From Flavobacterium cheniae (GTDB lineage Bacteria; Bacteroidota; Bacteroidia; Flavobacteriales; Flavobacteriaceae): DNA of 64,000 nt. The position numbers were made by a program, and so were the translations under genes. Numbering within the stretch: the first letter of the stretch is position 1; each line of letters begins with the position of its first letter. The notes under the pieces were generated by a model that saw only the letters and a list, made by a program, of their open reading frames with translations, had not been told where the DNA came from and ran no database searches. Positions 46,361 through 56,255 of the stretch are shown here, piece after piece. The stretch covers positions 1-64,000 of the forward strand of contig NZ_SNZC01000001.1 of NCBI RefSeq assembly GCF_004363695.1. Direction: 5' to 3'.

Positions 46361-46783
46361 TTAATTATAAAGCACCTTGTTTCGAAAAGAATTCAAAAAA
46401 GTATCAATAAAAGTATTGATAATACTATCAATATTAGATGTTTTTTTGACTTGAAATGGATTGATTTCGGGGTGTTTTATGAGAAATTCAGGATTAACAA
46501 TACTGTAACCCATTTTCCAATCTGAAAAACTGCGTTTTTTTATGGGTTCATTCGTAATTAGAATAATATTTTTATGTCTAGAATCGTTTAAAATTTTTTG
46601 GTAAGTCATTTCAATCGCTTCTTTTTCACCTTCAATAATTTGCAAGAAATTACCATCGGCATAAAGCAACAAGCCGGTAATGTTATTATTTGCATTGTTT
46701 TTTCTAGATATATCCAATAGACTATTTATCTCTTCATCTGAAAAAACTTTAACTCCAGAACTTAGATAGATAATACGTTGCAT
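46361..46783 (-). CDS. BLUF-domain blue-light sensor
   Basis: A 140-residue protein made almost wholly of a BLUF domain, which binds FAD and responds to blue light. Key residues are present: Tyr6 (RIIYLSS), Asn in the ANNNITGLLLY block, Gln48 (GNFLQIIEG) and Trp in FSDWKMGY. A 40-residue helical tail follows (about 100-140), with no EAL, cyclase or other output domain. It would signal by contact with a partner. It lies between trmD and rplS on the same strand; the rplS promoter lies just behind its 3' end. Confidence 0.9.
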   Translation of the reverse strand: MQRIIYLSSGVKVFSDEEINSLLDISRKNNANNNITGLLLYADGNFLQIIEGEKEAIEMTYQKILNDSRHKNIILITNEPIKKRSFSDWKMGYSIVNPEFLIKHPEINPFQVKKTSNIDSIINTFIDTFLNSFRNKVLYN

Positions 46784-46845
46784 TTTTTATCTTTTTAGAG
46801 ATATAAATTTACGAAAATAGCAACAAATAAAAAACTTTTTAATGA

Positions 46846-47523
46846 TTAATCTTCCAATAAATCAGGTCGTCTGTTCTTAGTATGTTCATACGCCATGTCT
46901 TCACGCCATTTTTCAATTTTGGCGAAATTCCCACTTAATAAAACTTCAGGAACTTTCAATCCTTTGTATTCGGCTGGACGTGTATAAATTGGGGGTGATA
47001 ACAGATTATCTTGAAAACTATCCGTTAAAGCCGAAGTTTCATCACTCAAAACTCCAGGAATTAATCGAATAATCGCATCGCAAAATACGATTGCTCCAAT
47101 TTCGCCTCCGCTTAATACATAATCACCAATCGAAATTTCGCGTGTAATATGCATATCACGAACACGTTGGTCAACACCTTTGTAATGTCCGCACAAAATC
47201 ATGATGTTTTCGTACATCGAAATGGAATTTGCCATTTTTTGGTTCAAGGTTTCCCCATCAGGTGTCATGTATATGATTTCGTCGTATGTTCTTTCGCTTT
47301 TTAGTTTCGAAATACAATCGTCGATAGGTTGCACCATCATTACCATACCAGCTCCACCACCAAATTGATAATCGTCCACACTTCTTTGTTTATTGGTAGT
47401 GTAGTCTCTTAAGTTGTGAAAATGGACTTCGACCAATCCTTTCTGAATGGCGCGTTTCATTATCGAAGCCTCAAAAGGACTTCGCATTAATTCGGGTAAA
47501 ACGGTAATAATATCAATTCGCAT
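46846..47523 (-). CDS. trmD: tRNA (guanine-N1)-methyltransferase
   Basis: A 225-residue SPOUT enzyme that makes m1G37 in tRNA and so prevents frameshifts. Motifs: [17 protein letters not shown] at the start, [11 protein letters not shown] (about 52-62), [13 protein letters not shown] (about 109-121) and [13 protein letters not shown] (about 131-143), the trefoil-knot SAM site. In many bacteria trmD sits directly beside rplS; here a BLUF gene lies between them. Confidence 0.97.
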   Translation of the reverse strand: MRIDIITVLPELMRSPFEASIMKRAIQKGLVEVHFHNLRDYTTNKQRSVDDYQFGGGAGMVMMVQPIDDCISKLKSERTYDEIIYMTPDGETLNQKMANSISMYENIMILCGHYKGVDQRVRDMHITREISIGDYVLSGGEIGAIVFCDAIIRLIPGVLSDETSALTDSFQDNLLSPPIYTRPAEYKGLKVPEVLLSGNFAKIEKWREDMAYEHTKNRRPDLLED

Positions 47524-47540
47524 GCTGCAAAGATAGTAGA

Positions 47541-48338
47541 TTATTTTTTAGTTGCCGAAAGTGAATACACCATTGGAATTTTGTTTTCCAAGTGCTTGAT
47601 TCGGAATTTATTCGGCTGAAATTCTTCGGTTTGATTGAAGCAATTGTAAGGCGAATAATCAAATTCGTTGAAAGAATTAATTTCTAATCCGTTTGAAATC
47701 AATGCGTTTAAAACTTCTGAAATAGGATGGTTCCAAGTGATAGTAGTTGTATTGAGAGAAGCTTCTTTATCCGCATATGTTCCAGATTCTTCCTCTAAAA
47801 TAGGTTCTACATTGAAATAATTATAAAAAACTTCCTTGAAATCGTTATCAAACATCCAAACCACTGGATGAAATTCGGCAAAAACAAATTTCCCATCTGG
47901 TTTTAAGAAATGTGAAACTATTTTTGCCCATTTGTCCAAATCTGGAAACCAACCAATAGTACCATAACTGGTAAAAACAATATCAAATTTTTCGTCTAAA
48001 TGGTTTGGAGCATCATAAATATCACAGCAAACGAAAGTGGTATCTAAATTTAATTTTTCATTGATTTCTCTAGCTCTTTCAATGGCTTTGTCTGATAAAT
48101 CAACACCTGTAGCTTTAGCGCCCATTCTCGAAAAAGTCATGGTATCTTGACCAAAGTGACATTGCAAGTGCAATACTTTTTTTCCTTTTACATCGCCAAG
48201 TAAATCTAATTCGATACTGTTTAAGGTTGATTTTCCATTAAGAAAACCTTCCATATCATAAAAATCAGAGTCAATGTGCACATCAACTTTGTTGTTCCAA
48301 GTTTCTTTATTGATATTGATGTAATCTTTTGCTTCCAT
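47541..48338 (-). CDS. Class I SAM-dependent methyltransferase
   Basis: A 265-residue protein. SAM-binding motif I is [16 protein letters not shown] (about 55-70), followed by GVDLSDKAI (acidic loop), CCDIYD and [13 protein letters not shown] (motif IV region). The C-terminal half is variable with two aromatic patches. The target is unknown; small molecules are typical. The ATG at 48338 is used, not an upstream TTG. The gene is 17 bases upstream of trmD. Confidence 0.85.
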   Translation of the reverse strand: MEAKDYININKETWNNKVDVHIDSDFYDMEGFLNGKSTLNSIELDLLGDVKGKKVLHLQCHFGQDTMTFSRMGAKATGVDLSDKAIERAREINEKLNLDTTFVCCDIYDAPNHLDEKFDIVFTSYGTIGWFPDLDKWAKIVSHFLKPDGKFVFAEFHPVVWMFDNDFKEVFYNYFNVEPILEEESGTYADKEASLNTTTITWNHPISEVLNALISNGLEINSFNEFDYSPYNCFNQTEEFQPNKFRIKHLENKIPMVYSLSATKK

Positions 48339-48377
48339 AGTATTCAAATAAGTATATCAAATCTACTATTTATTTTG

Positions 48378-48385
48378 TAATTTTG
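48378..48385 (+). promoter_or_regulatory. -7 box for the cyclophilin-FKBP gene
   Basis: TAATTTTG matches TAnnTTTG, 25 bases before the ATG. No clear -33. Confidence 0.5.
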
Positions 48386-48410
48386 CACTTTCAAATTAAA
48401 AATCAAAACA

Positions 48411-49343
48411 ATGGAAAACGGAATATACGCTAAATTTAACACGGCAAAAGGTGCTATTTTAGTAAAATTAACGCACGATTTAACACCAGGAACGGTAGGT
48501 AACTTCGTAGGATTAGCAGAAGGTCAATTAGAAAATTCGGCTAGACCAATGGGAAAACCTTATTATGATGGATTAAAATTTCACCGTGTAATTCCTGATT
48601 TTATGATACAAGGTGGTTGTCCTCAAGGGCAAGGAACTGGTGGTCCTGGTTACAACTTCGATGATGAGTTTCACCCAAGCTTAAAACATGACAAGCCAGG
48701 TGTTTTGTCTATGGCAAACGCTGGACCTGGAACTAATGGTTCTCAATTTTTTATTACACACGTTCCTACGAATTGGTTAGATGGAAAACACACTGTTTTT
48801 GGTCACGTAATTGAAGGACAGGATGTTGTTGATGCTGTTGCAGGTGACGATGCTTTAGAAAGTATTGAAATCATTAGAGTAGGAGAAGAGGCTCAAAAAT
48901 GGAATGCAGTGGAAGCTTTCAGAACATTTGAAGGTTCAAGAGAGAAAAGAATTGCTGAGCAAAAAAAAATGGCAGAGGAAGCTTTGGAAAAATTAGCCGC
49001 TGGTTTTCAAAAGACTGAAAGTGGCTTGCGTTACCAAATTATCCAAAAAGGGAATGGTACACAAGCTGAAAAAGGTAAAAAAGTATCAGTTCATTATCAA
49101 GGAGCATTAGAAAACGGACAAGTATTTGATTCTTCATACAAAAGAAAACAACCAATTGATTTCCAATTGGGAGTTGGACAAGTTATTGAAGGATGGGACG
49201 AAGGTATTGCTTTATTAAAAGTGGGAGACAAAGCACGTTTTGTGATTCCTTCTTACTTAGGATACGGTTCTAGAGGTGCTGGAGGAGTAATTCCACCAGA
49301 TGCAACTTTAGTATTTGATGTAGAATTAATGGATGTGAAGTAA
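48411..49343 (+). CDS. Cyclophilin-FKBP fusion peptidyl-prolyl isomerase
   Basis: A 310-residue cytosolic protein with two unrelated prolyl isomerase folds. Residues about 5-160 are a cyclophilin ([33 protein letters not shown], and [14 protein letters not shown] with Trp). A charged helical linker follows (about 170-200), then an FKBP domain to the end ([49 protein letters not shown]). It speeds cis-trans proline isomerisation in folding. Such dual-family proteins are known from a limited set of organisms including flavobacteria. There is no signal peptide. Confidence 0.95.
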   Translation: MENGIYAKFNTAKGAILVKLTHDLTPGTVGNFVGLAEGQLENSARPMGKPYYDGLKFHRVIPDFMIQGGCPQGQGTGGPGYNFDDEFHPSLKHDKPGVLSMANAGPGTNGSQFFITHVPTNWLDGKHTVFGHVIEGQDVVDAVAGDDALESIEIIRVGEEAQKWNAVEAFRTFEGSREKRIAEQKKMAEEALEKLAAGFQKTESGLRYQIIQKGNGTQAEKGKKVSVHYQGALENGQVFDSSYKRKQPIDFQLGVGQVIEGWDEGIALLKVGDKARFVIPSYLGYGSRGAGGVIPPDATLVFDVELMDVK

Positions 49344-49363
49344 TTAGTATTCATAATAATATA

Positions 49364-49399
49364 AAATCCCAAAAAAATTGTTTTTGGGATTTTTTTTTA
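49364..49399 (+). terminator. Terminator of the cyclophilin-FKBP gene
   Basis: AAAATCCCAAAAA/TTTTTGGGATTTT stem, loop AATTG, then a long T run. Confidence 0.88.
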
Positions 49400-49427
49400 T
49401 ATTTACCCTTCAAACAAATCTTGAAGT

Positions 49428-49730
49428 ATGAAAATTAAAATTATTGCAATAGTTCTTTTAGGAACATTTATTTATTCTTGTTCCCCAAAACTTATTCAAC
49501 CTGAAGCGCCAAAAGTTGAAGATGCTCCTGTGGTAATTGAAGCACCACTAACGGCAGAACTAGCAGAAGGTAGAACTCTTTTTGTAAATAATTGTGCTAA
49601 ATGTCACGATTTATATAGCCCTAAAGATTTTAATGCAGAACAATGGAAGCCTATCATGTTAAGAATGCAAAAAGAAGCTAAAATTTCAGATGAAGAAAGA
49701 GAAAAGATTTACGCTTATCTAACAAAATAA
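49428..49730 (+). CDS. Small cytochrome c lipoprotein
   Basis: A 100-residue lipoprotein (signal MKIKIIAIVLLGTFIYSC, lipid Cys18) with a Pro/Glu/Ala-rich linker and a single heme site CAKCH (Cys56, Cys59, His60). The distal ligand is a Met in WKPIMLRMQKEA (about 75-85), and the last helix is SDEEREKIYAYL. It would carry electrons in the periplasm, tied to a membrane. There is no oxidase next to it. Confidence 0.88.
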   Translation: MKIKIIAIVLLGTFIYSCSPKLIQPEAPKVEDAPVVIEAPLTAELAEGRTLFVNNCAKCHDLYSPKDFNAEQWKPIMLRMQKEAKISDEEREKIYAYLTK

Positions 49731-49762
49731 AAAAGTATCCGTCATATGGCGGATATTTTTTT
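49729..49762 (+). terminator. Terminator of the cytochrome c gene
   Basis: TATCCG/CGGATA stem with a self-complementary CATATG inside, followed by seven T. It overlaps the last base of the stop codon region. Confidence 0.78.
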
Positions 49763-49799
49763 GGTATTGTTTTTGTATTTTTACCACCAATTCAAGTTT

Positions 49800-50303
49800 A
49801 TGAAAACCAAATTATCTTTTTTCTTTTTACTATTCTCTTTGTTCTCCTTTGGACAAGTGCCGCATTGTGGGTTTGATTTTACCTCTTATTTAGTTGTAAA
49901 AGCCCATGAAGAAGGAAAAACAGATAATATTCCCGATTTAAAAATTACGTTGGTCAACGAAAAAGGAATAGAAATCATCAACGAGAATAACAAATACAGT
50001 TGGAAATACGGTAATCAAGCTTTAGTTTTTACTCGAAATCATTTAATTAGCAAACCAAACGAAGCTCAGAAATGGTTTTTTCCGTATTCGGGAGACACCT
50101 ATTTACTTTCAGTAACCAATACATTTCCTGCTGAAGATTTTTTTATCAAAATTCAAGATACAAAAGGAAAATACAAAGAACAATTAGTGCAATTACAAGC
50201 TTTTAATATGTACATTTTGTGTTCGAGTGAAAACGAACGCCAAGCCAGAAGTTTCGGACCAAGAAGCAATAATCCGATTGAGGTGATTTTGGAGAGAAAG
50301 TGA
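49800..50303 (+). CDS. Secreted protein of unknown function
   Basis: A 167-residue protein with signal peptide MKTKLSFFFLLFSLFSFGQ, starting at the ATG at 49800. The mature part begins VPHCGFDFTSYLVVKAHEEG, then IPDLKITLVNEKG; two further Cys-free strands end in NMYILCSS. The pattern suggests a compact beta domain with one possible disulfide (Cys23 and the late Cys). Not recognised. Confidence 0.62.
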   Translation: MKTKLSFFFLLFSLFSFGQVPHCGFDFTSYLVVKAHEEGKTDNIPDLKITLVNEKGIEIINENNKYSWKYGNQALVFTRNHLISKPNEAQKWFFPYSGDTYLLSVTNTFPAEDFFIKIQDTKGKYKEQLVQLQAFNMYILCSSENERQARSFGPRSNNPIEVILERK

Positions 50304-50324
50304 TTGATTTTAAATAGTTATTTT

Positions 50325-50993
50325 TTATAAAGATTTATCAATTTCAATTTTTTGAACATAATTATAACCTAAAACACCTTTTGTTAAAGTAAGTACAACC
50401 TTTTGATTATTGCTTATTGAATCATAAAATTCTTTGCTAATGTCTAATCTTTCATTTTTGTCAAATTCAGTATGAATATAAATATTATAAGTATTTCCTC
50501 CTCTTGATGTTTTTGTTATTTTTTTGTAATTAATTTGTATAGGTTGTTTTGAAACTTCAGTATTAAAATTTTTGTTTATAAAAATACAAATGTTAGGCAC
50601 TAACAAAAAGAAACAAATACTAATACCTAGAATATTGTAAAATCTTTTTTCATTATTAAAGCTATAATAATGGTTTAATATGATTGCACAGCAAATACTG
50701 AATAATAAACTGAAAAAAGCTAATTTCCAAAACAGAATGTAGCCACCAAGTGTTTGTTCAAAATCTCTAATAACAAAAAATATAGAGATTACACCTATTA
50801 AGGAGATTAATTCGAAATTTTTACTTTTCTTATGATTTGTTTTCTTCTTACTAATGAGCTTTAATGATAAATCAGATAGATTATAAGATAGCATCAGAAA
50901 GCTTGGAATTGATAAGAACATATTTCCAAATTCTTTTATTGAAGAAATAAGAAAAAAGAATGAAATAAAAATTAAAGCAATGTTTTTATACAT
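50325..50993 (-). CDS. Membrane protein of unknown function
   Basis: A 222-residue protein with about five membrane helices (around 4-18, 26-42, 64-80, 87-107 and 120-138) and a C-terminal soluble region of about 75 residues (KTSRGGNTYNIYIHTEFDKNE). The soluble end is beta-rich and lies outside one face of the membrane. Not recognised; the gene stands alone. Confidence 0.6.
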   Translation of the reverse strand: MYKNIALIFISFFFLISSIKEFGNMFLSIPSFLMLSYNLSDLSLKLISKKKTNHKKSKNFELISLIGVISIFFVIRDFEQTLGGYILFWKLAFFSLLFSICCAIILNHYYSFNNEKRFYNILGISICFFLLVPNICIFINKNFNTEVSKQPIQINYKKITKTSRGGNTYNIYIHTEFDKNERLDISKEFYDSISNNQKVVLTLTKGVLGYNYVQKIEIDKSL

Positions 50994-51026
50994 GTTTTAA
51001 ATCTTAATAGTTTGCTAAATACTTTA

Positions 51027-51581
51027 TTACTTCCACTTAATATTACACCCAATACTCGGTTTTTGGTCAGGATTTATTAATCTATTGGTAACCACGCCAT
51101 CAATAGCGCTACGTAAATCTGAACCACTTAATGGAATGCCATTAGCCGGTCTACTGTCGTCTAATTGTCCGCGGTAAACCAATTTATTTTGATTATCGAA
51201 AAGATAAAAATCAGGTGTACAAGCCGCATCGTAGGCTTTGGCCACTTCTTGTGTTTCGTCGAATAGATATGGAAATTCAAATCCGTTTTCAAATGCAAAT
51301 TCGGTCATTAATTCTGGTGCATCTTGAGGATATTTTACCACATCATTACTAGAAATCGCAACAAAACCAATTCCCTGCACACGGTAATCATTCACCACTT
51401 TTAGTACTTCTTCCATCACATGATGCACAAACGGACAGTGATTGCAAATGAACATTACGACCGTTCCTTTTTCGCCTTTGCAATCAGCAAAAGTTTTATA
51501 TTCATTCGAATTAGTATCTCTCAAATGAAAATCTGGAGCAATTGTGCCTAATGGTAACATGTTAGAAGGAGTTTGAGCCAT
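51027..51581 (-). CDS. Thioredoxin-fold protein (AhpC/TSA-Redoxin type)
   Basis: A 184-residue cytosolic protein with the N-terminal APDFHLRDTNSNEY pattern of AhpC/TSA proteins and a redox CxxC motif: ICNHCPFV (Cys46, Cys49). FVAISSNDVVKYPQDAP and ACTPDFYLFDNQNKLVYRG complete the fold. It likely reduces disulfides or peroxides; the partner is unknown. No signal peptide. It is divergent from pyrD. Confidence 0.85.
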   Translation of the reverse strand: MAQTPSNMLPLGTIAPDFHLRDTNSNEYKTFADCKGEKGTVVMFICNHCPFVHHVMEEVLKVVNDYRVQGIGFVAISSNDVVKYPQDAPELMTEFAFENGFEFPYLFDETQEVAKAYDAACTPDFYLFDNQNKLVYRGQLDDSRPANGIPLSGSDLRSAIDGVVTNRLINPDQKPSIGCNIKWK

Positions 51582-51713
51582 TTTAAAATTAGAATTTAGA
51601 AATTAGAATTTTGAACTTGTTCTTGCAATTGAATTTGTTCTTGCTAATTATACGCACCAAATCTTTTATTGTTACAAAATGCGTCAATACTTTTTTTTAG
51701 GATTCCATTTTCT

Positions 51714-51721
51714 TACTTTTG
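51714..51721 (+). promoter_or_regulatory. -7 box for pyrD
   Basis: TACTTTTG, 20 bases before the pyrD ATG at 51741. It lies inside the longer in-frame reading and supports the shorter start. Confidence 0.55.
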
Positions 51722-51740
51722 CATCACAACACAACACACT

Positions 51741-52760
51741 ATGTACAAAATCTTCATTCGTCCATTACTTTTCTGTTTCGATCCAGAAAAAGTGCATTAT
51801 TTTACCTTTTCATTCATTCGTTTTCTGAATAAAATCCCAGGTTTTTCTTCTTTATTTCAATCGCTTTACGAAGTAAAAGATGTTCGTTTAGAACGAGAAG
51901 TTTTCGGAATTAAATTCAAAAATCCAGTAGGATTAGCAGCAGGTTTTGATAAAGATGCGAAGTTATATCAAGAGTTATCGAATTTTGGTTTCGGATTTAT
52001 TGAAATTGGAACATTGACTCCTGTTGGACAAGAAGGAAATCCTAAAAAACGTTTGTTTCGCTTAAAAGAAGACAATGCGATTATCAACCGAATGGGTTTC
52101 AATAACGGAGGCGTTAAAGATGCGGTAGAACGTTTGAAACAAAATAAAGGCGTTTTAATTGGTGGAAACATTGGAAAAAATAAAGTCACGCCAAACGAAG
52201 ATGCGGTAAAAGATTACGAAATCTGTTTCGAAGCTTTGTTTCCGTATGTAGATTATTTTGTGGTGAATGTGAGTTCACCAAACACGCCAAATCTTCGCGA
52301 ATTACAAGATAAAAAGCCTTTGACCGAGTTATTACAAACGCTTCAAGATAAAAACAACGCAAAACCAAAACAAAAACCAATTTTACTAAAAATCGCTCCC
52401 GATTTAACGGACGAGCAACTTTTGGACATCATTGATATTGTAAACGAAACTAAAATTGCAGGTGTAATTGCTACGAATACTACGATTTCTCGCGAAGGTT
52501 TACAATCAGAAAACAAATCAGAAATGGGCGGTTTATCTGGAAAACCATTAACCAAACGTTCAACAGAAGTGATTCGTTTTCTTTCGGAAAAAAGTAATAA
52601 GTCGTTCCCAATCATAGGAGTAGGAGGAATTCATACTGCTGAAGATGCGATTGAAAAGTTGAATGCTGGCGCAAGTTTAGTTCAATTGTACACTGGATTT
52701 ATTTATGAAGGTCCAGCTTTAGTGAAAGCAATCAACAAAAAGATTTTGGAAAACAGCTAA
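51741..52760 (+). CDS. pyrD: Dihydroorotate dehydrogenase (quinone), class 2
   Basis: A 339-residue membrane-associated flavoenzyme oxidising dihydroorotate to orotate with quinone. The N-terminal helix ([21 protein letters not shown]) is the class 2 membrane helix. FMN and active-site blocks: [52 protein letters not shown] (catalytic Ser) and [11 protein letters not shown]. The ATG at 51741 gives the normal N-terminus. pyrF is 30 kb away, so the pathway is scattered. Confidence 0.96.
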   Translation: MYKIFIRPLLFCFDPEKVHYFTFSFIRFLNKIPGFSSLFQSLYEVKDVRLEREVFGIKFKNPVGLAAGFDKDAKLYQELSNFGFGFIEIGTLTPVGQEGNPKKRLFRLKEDNAIINRMGFNNGGVKDAVERLKQNKGVLIGGNIGKNKVTPNEDAVKDYEICFEALFPYVDYFVVNVSSPNTPNLRELQDKKPLTELLQTLQDKNNAKPKQKPILLKIAPDLTDEQLLDIIDIVNETKIAGVIATNTTISREGLQSENKSEMGGLSGKPLTKRSTEVIRFLSEKSNKSFPIIGVGGIHTAEDAIEKLNAGASLVQLYTGFIYEGPALVKAINKKILENS

Positions 52761-52779
52761 AATTTCTATCTTTGAAGCT

Positions 52780-53643
52780 ATGAACGAAATCAAAATTATC
52801 GAATGTCCGCGCGATGCCATGCAAGGCATTAAACCTTTTATTCCAACCGAAAAAAAGGTAAAATACATCCAATCGTTATTGCGTGTAGGCTTTGATACTA
52901 TTGATTTTGGAAGTTTTGTGTCGCCAAAAGCGATTCCGCAAATGCAAGATACGGTTGAGGTTTTAGCGCAATTAGATTTATCGGCAACGAATAGCAAATT
53001 ATTAGCCATTATTGCTAATACACAAGGCGCTCAGAATGCATCCCTTCACAAAGAAATTCAATATTTAGGTTTCCCTTTTTCAATTTCGGAGAACTTTCAA
53101 ATGCGTAATACGCATAAAACCATTGCTGAAAGTTTAGTGACATTGCAAGAGATTTTAGAAATCGCAGATAAATCGAATAAAGAAGTGGTTACCTACATTT
53201 CAATGGGCTTCGGAAATCCGTATGGAGATGCTTGGAACGTGGAAATAGTAGGCGAATGGACTGAAAAATTGGCGAATATGGGTGTAAAAATTCTATCGCT
53301 TTCGGATACAGTTGGAAGTTCAACTCCAGAAGTTATTGATTACTTGTTTTCTAATTTGATTCCGAAATATCCAAACATTGAATTTGGAGCACATTTACAC
53401 ACTACGCCAGACAAATGGTTTGAAAAAATTGATGCGGCATACAACGCAGGTTGTCGTCGTTATGATGGTGCCATTCAAGGCTTTGGTGGTTGTCCAATGG
53501 CAAAAGATGATTTAACTGGAAACATGCCAACGGAAAAATTATTATCGTATTTCACTACCAAAAGAGAAAACACGAATACCAGTCCAATGAGTTTTGAAAG
53601 TGCTTATAACGAAGCGACAAAATTATTTGGCGAGTTTCATTAA
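52780..53643 (+). CDS. Hydroxymethylglutaryl-CoA lyase family protein
   Basis: A 287-residue TIM-barrel lyase that splits HMG-CoA to acetyl-CoA and acetoacetate in leucine breakdown. Motifs: ECPRDAMQGIKPFIPTEKKV (catalytic Arg14), IDFGSFVSPKAIPQM, SLSDTVGSSTPE, FGAHLHTTPD (metal His) and the catalytic loop GFGGCPMAKDDLTGN. It begins 19 bases after pyrD, probably on the same transcript. Its stop overlaps that of the convergent ATPase gene (TTAA). Confidence 0.9.
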   Translation: MNEIKIIECPRDAMQGIKPFIPTEKKVKYIQSLLRVGFDTIDFGSFVSPKAIPQMQDTVEVLAQLDLSATNSKLLAIIANTQGAQNASLHKEIQYLGFPFSISENFQMRNTHKTIAESLVTLQEILEIADKSNKEVVTYISMGFGNPYGDAWNVEIVGEWTEKLANMGVKILSLSDTVGSSTPEVIDYLFSNLIPKYPNIEFGAHLHTTPDKWFEKIDAAYNAGCRRYDGAIQGFGGCPMAKDDLTGNMPTEKLLSYFTTKRENTNTSPMSFESAYNEATKLFGEFH

Positions 53644-56141
53644 GCTGATTTTCTTCGCTTAAAAACTTTATAAATTTCTACCCAAAGCACCGAAATACTT
53701 CCCACTAAAACACAGATTCCTATTTGGGTTACACTTACCATTTCAAACAAGAAGAAGTTGGAAAACGCAGGAATAAATAGCAATAATCCAGTCATTAGAA
53801 TGGTGATTCCAATGATTAATCCCACCAAGTTATTTTTGTACTGAATTGTTTTAAAAATCGAATAATAAAACGAACGATTCGCTAATGTTAATACGATATT
53901 AGAAGTGATTAATGTTAAGAAAATCAAAGTTCTAGTGCCATTTTCGGACATGCTTTCTCCAATAGCATATTGATACATAAATAACAATCCTAATGTAATT
54001 ACCAATCCTTGAATGATGCTTATCAATACTTCTTTTAAGTTGAAAAAAGTAGTGGTTAGTGGTCTAGGTTTTTGTAGCATCAGATTGTCTTCCATAGGCT
54101 CGTTTTCGTAAATGATAGAACAAGTTGGACCCATTATAATTTCCAAGAAAATAATATGAACTGGCGTAAAAATATTCGGATATATCCAACCCAAAGCCAA
54201 TGGAATAAACACAATTAAAATAATCGGAATATGAATGGAAATAATGTATTGAATTGCTTTTTTAAGGTTGATATAAATTTTTCTTCCCATAGCAATGGCA
54301 TCCGTCATTTTTTCGAAATTATCATCTATAAGAATTAAATTGGCGGCTTGTTTGGCAATTTCAGTTCCTTTTTTGCCCATTGCAATGCCAATATGTGCCG
54401 ATTTTAAAGCGGGTCCGTCATTTACGCCATCACCAGTCATGGCAACGATTTGGTTATTCGCTTTTAACGCTTGAATGATTTTAAGTTTGGCTTCTGGAAA
54501 CATTCTGGTGAAAATAGCGGTTTCCATAACTTTTTCTTTCAAAGTCGCTTCATCCATTGCCATTAATTCGTCGCCATTCAATACTTTATCAGCATTTTTA
54601 AACCCGACTTGTCTTGCAATTGTAGAAGTGGTTTCGGCATTATCACCTGTTACTATTTTTACTTGAATTCCGGCTTTGTAAAACGTTTCAAAGACCGCTT
54701 GAATATTGTGTTTTGGTGGATCATAAAAAGCAACTAAACCTTTAAAGTTGAATTTTAATGCTTGTTGAGTTTCCGGATAATCCGTTCCAGAAAAGTCAGA
54801 AACACCAACTCCTAAAACTCGGAACCCTTTTTGCGTCATGGCTTTCATCGCAGTTAAAATCTGATTTTTTTCAGCTTCACTCAAATGACTGACTTCGATT
54901 AAAGCTTCTGGTGCTCCTTTTGCAGCGATGATTTTTTTACCTGATTCGTTTTCGAAAACGTGTGTCATCATTGGAGGTTTTCCACTTAACGGATATTCGT
55001 GAACCAATTTAAAATTTGGTCTTTCGTCGTCGCTTTCAAAATTGGAATACGCTTCATGAATCGCAATTTCCATAGCATCAAACGGAATAGGTTCGCTTGA
55101 CCACATGGCGTAATTCAAAACTTCTTCGGCTTCTGTTGTTAATTTATCTTTTGTATCAATAATCGTATCAGAATCAAAAAGATACAATTCGGCCAAACTC
55201 ATTTTATTTTCGGTAATGGTTCCGGTTTTATCGGTACAAATTACAGTGGCACTTCCCAAGGTTTCAACAGTTTTGGTTTGTTTGGTGATGATTCCCATTT
55301 TCATCAAACGCCAAGCGCCTAAAGCCATAAATGTAGTAAACGCAACTGGAATTTCCTCAGGAATAACGCTCATTGCTAAGGTTAGCGCTTTTAATAAACT
55401 ATCTAAAACAATTCTTGAATTGTAATAATTAATGCCCCAAACGATTCCGAAAATCACCAAACCAATGATGGACATTTTGGTAACGAAATTGTTGATTTGG
55501 ATTTGCAAAGGCGTTTTTTCGTCTTCAATAGCATTTAAACTCGAACCAATTTTTCCTAGTTGCGTGTTTTTTCCAATAGCTGAAATTTCGCAAATTGCAA
55601 GTCCTGAAGCCACAATCGTGCCTTGAAAAACTTGCTTGTTTTCGGATTCATTAGATTTAAAAACCGATAAAGATTCACCTGTTAAAATAGATTCGTTAAC
55701 TGAAAAATCGTTGGAGGAAAGAATAATTCCGTCTGCAGGAATAAATGCACCTTCTTCTAGCTGAACGCAATCACCAATGACAATTTCTTCCGTTGGAATT
55801 TCTATGATTGTACTGTTTCGAATGACTTTACATTTGGGTTGTGATAATTTTTTCAAAGCTTCAATCGCATTCCGACTTCTGGATTCTTGAAAAACTGAAA
55901 TTGCAATTACAAATACAATTGCAATAGCCATAAAAATACCATCACCATAATCTCCTGTAATAAAATAAACGCTTGTAGCGGTAAACAATAAAAGAAACAT
56001 AGGTTCCTTTACAATGTCTAATAACGAATTTAAGAAGTGGTTTTTTTTAGTATGTTCTACGGAGTTAGTACCGTGAATTTTTGCGGATTCTAAAACTTCT
56101 AAATCGGTTAAACCTGTACTTGTTTTTTTAGAATCGCTCAT
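53640..56141 (-). CDS. P-type cation-transporting ATPase (Ca2+-like)
   Basis: An 833-residue pump with phosphorylation site DKTGTIT (Asp304), TGES loop (154-157), MTGDGVNDGPALKSAHIGIAMG hinge and about eight to ten membrane helices. The helix-4 ion motif is PEEIP (261-265), where SERCA has PEGLP. Class P2 pumps move Ca2+, Mn2+ or H+; the exact ion is not certain. No N-terminal metal-binding domain is present. It overlaps the HMG-CoA lyase stop by 4 bases. Confidence 0.92.
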   Translation of the reverse strand: MSDSKKTSTGLTDLEVLESAKIHGTNSVEHTKKNHFLNSLLDIVKEPMFLLLFTATSVYFITGDYGDGIFMAIAIVFVIAISVFQESRSRNAIEALKKLSQPKCKVIRNSTIIEIPTEEIVIGDCVQLEEGAFIPADGIILSSNDFSVNESILTGESLSVFKSNESENKQVFQGTIVASGLAICEISAIGKNTQLGKIGSSLNAIEDEKTPLQIQINNFVTKMSIIGLVIFGIVWGINYYNSRIVLDSLLKALTLAMSVIPEEIPVAFTTFMALGAWRLMKMGIITKQTKTVETLGSATVICTDKTGTITENKMSLAELYLFDSDTIIDTKDKLTTEAEEVLNYAMWSSEPIPFDAMEIAIHEAYSNFESDDERPNFKLVHEYPLSGKPPMMTHVFENESGKKIIAAKGAPEALIEVSHLSEAEKNQILTAMKAMTQKGFRVLGVGVSDFSGTDYPETQQALKFNFKGLVAFYDPPKHNIQAVFETFYKAGIQVKIVTGDNAETTSTIARQVGFKNADKVLNGDELMAMDEATLKEKVMETAIFTRMFPEAKLKIIQALKANNQIVAMTGDGVNDGPALKSAHIGIAMGKKGTEIAKQAANLILIDDNFEKMTDAIAMGRKIYINLKKAIQYIISIHIPIILIVFIPLALGWIYPNIFTPVHIIFLEIIMGPTCSIIYENEPMEDNLMLQKPRPLTTTFFNLKEVLISIIQGLVITLGLLFMYQYAIGESMSENGTRTLIFLTLITSNIVLTLANRSFYYSIFKTIQYKNNLVGLIIGITILMTGLLLFIPAFSNFFLFEMVSVTQIGICVLVGSISVLWVEIYKVFKRRKSA

Positions 56142-56215
56142 TGTAATTGAAATATTATTTATGCAAGTTACATAATTTATTCTTAAAAGAAATAGATTAT
56201 TCGTCTAAGTTTTAC

Positions 56216-56223
56216 TATATTTG
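56216..56223 (+). promoter_or_regulatory. -7 box for guaB with a leader hairpin
   Basis: TATATTTG, 32 bases before the guaB ATG. The short leader contains GCAATTT (56227-56233) pairing with AAATTGC (56246-56252), a hairpin that ends three bases before the ATG and could affect translation. Confidence 0.55.
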
Positions 56224-56255
56224 CACGCAATTTAACAACAACTACAAATTGCACC

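Noticed and set aside
51588..51644. Repeats AAATTAGAATTTAGAAATTAGAA and TTGTTCTTGC x2 before pyrD
   Set aside because: Irregular and short; probably a decayed 7-base repeat, not a defined element or operator.
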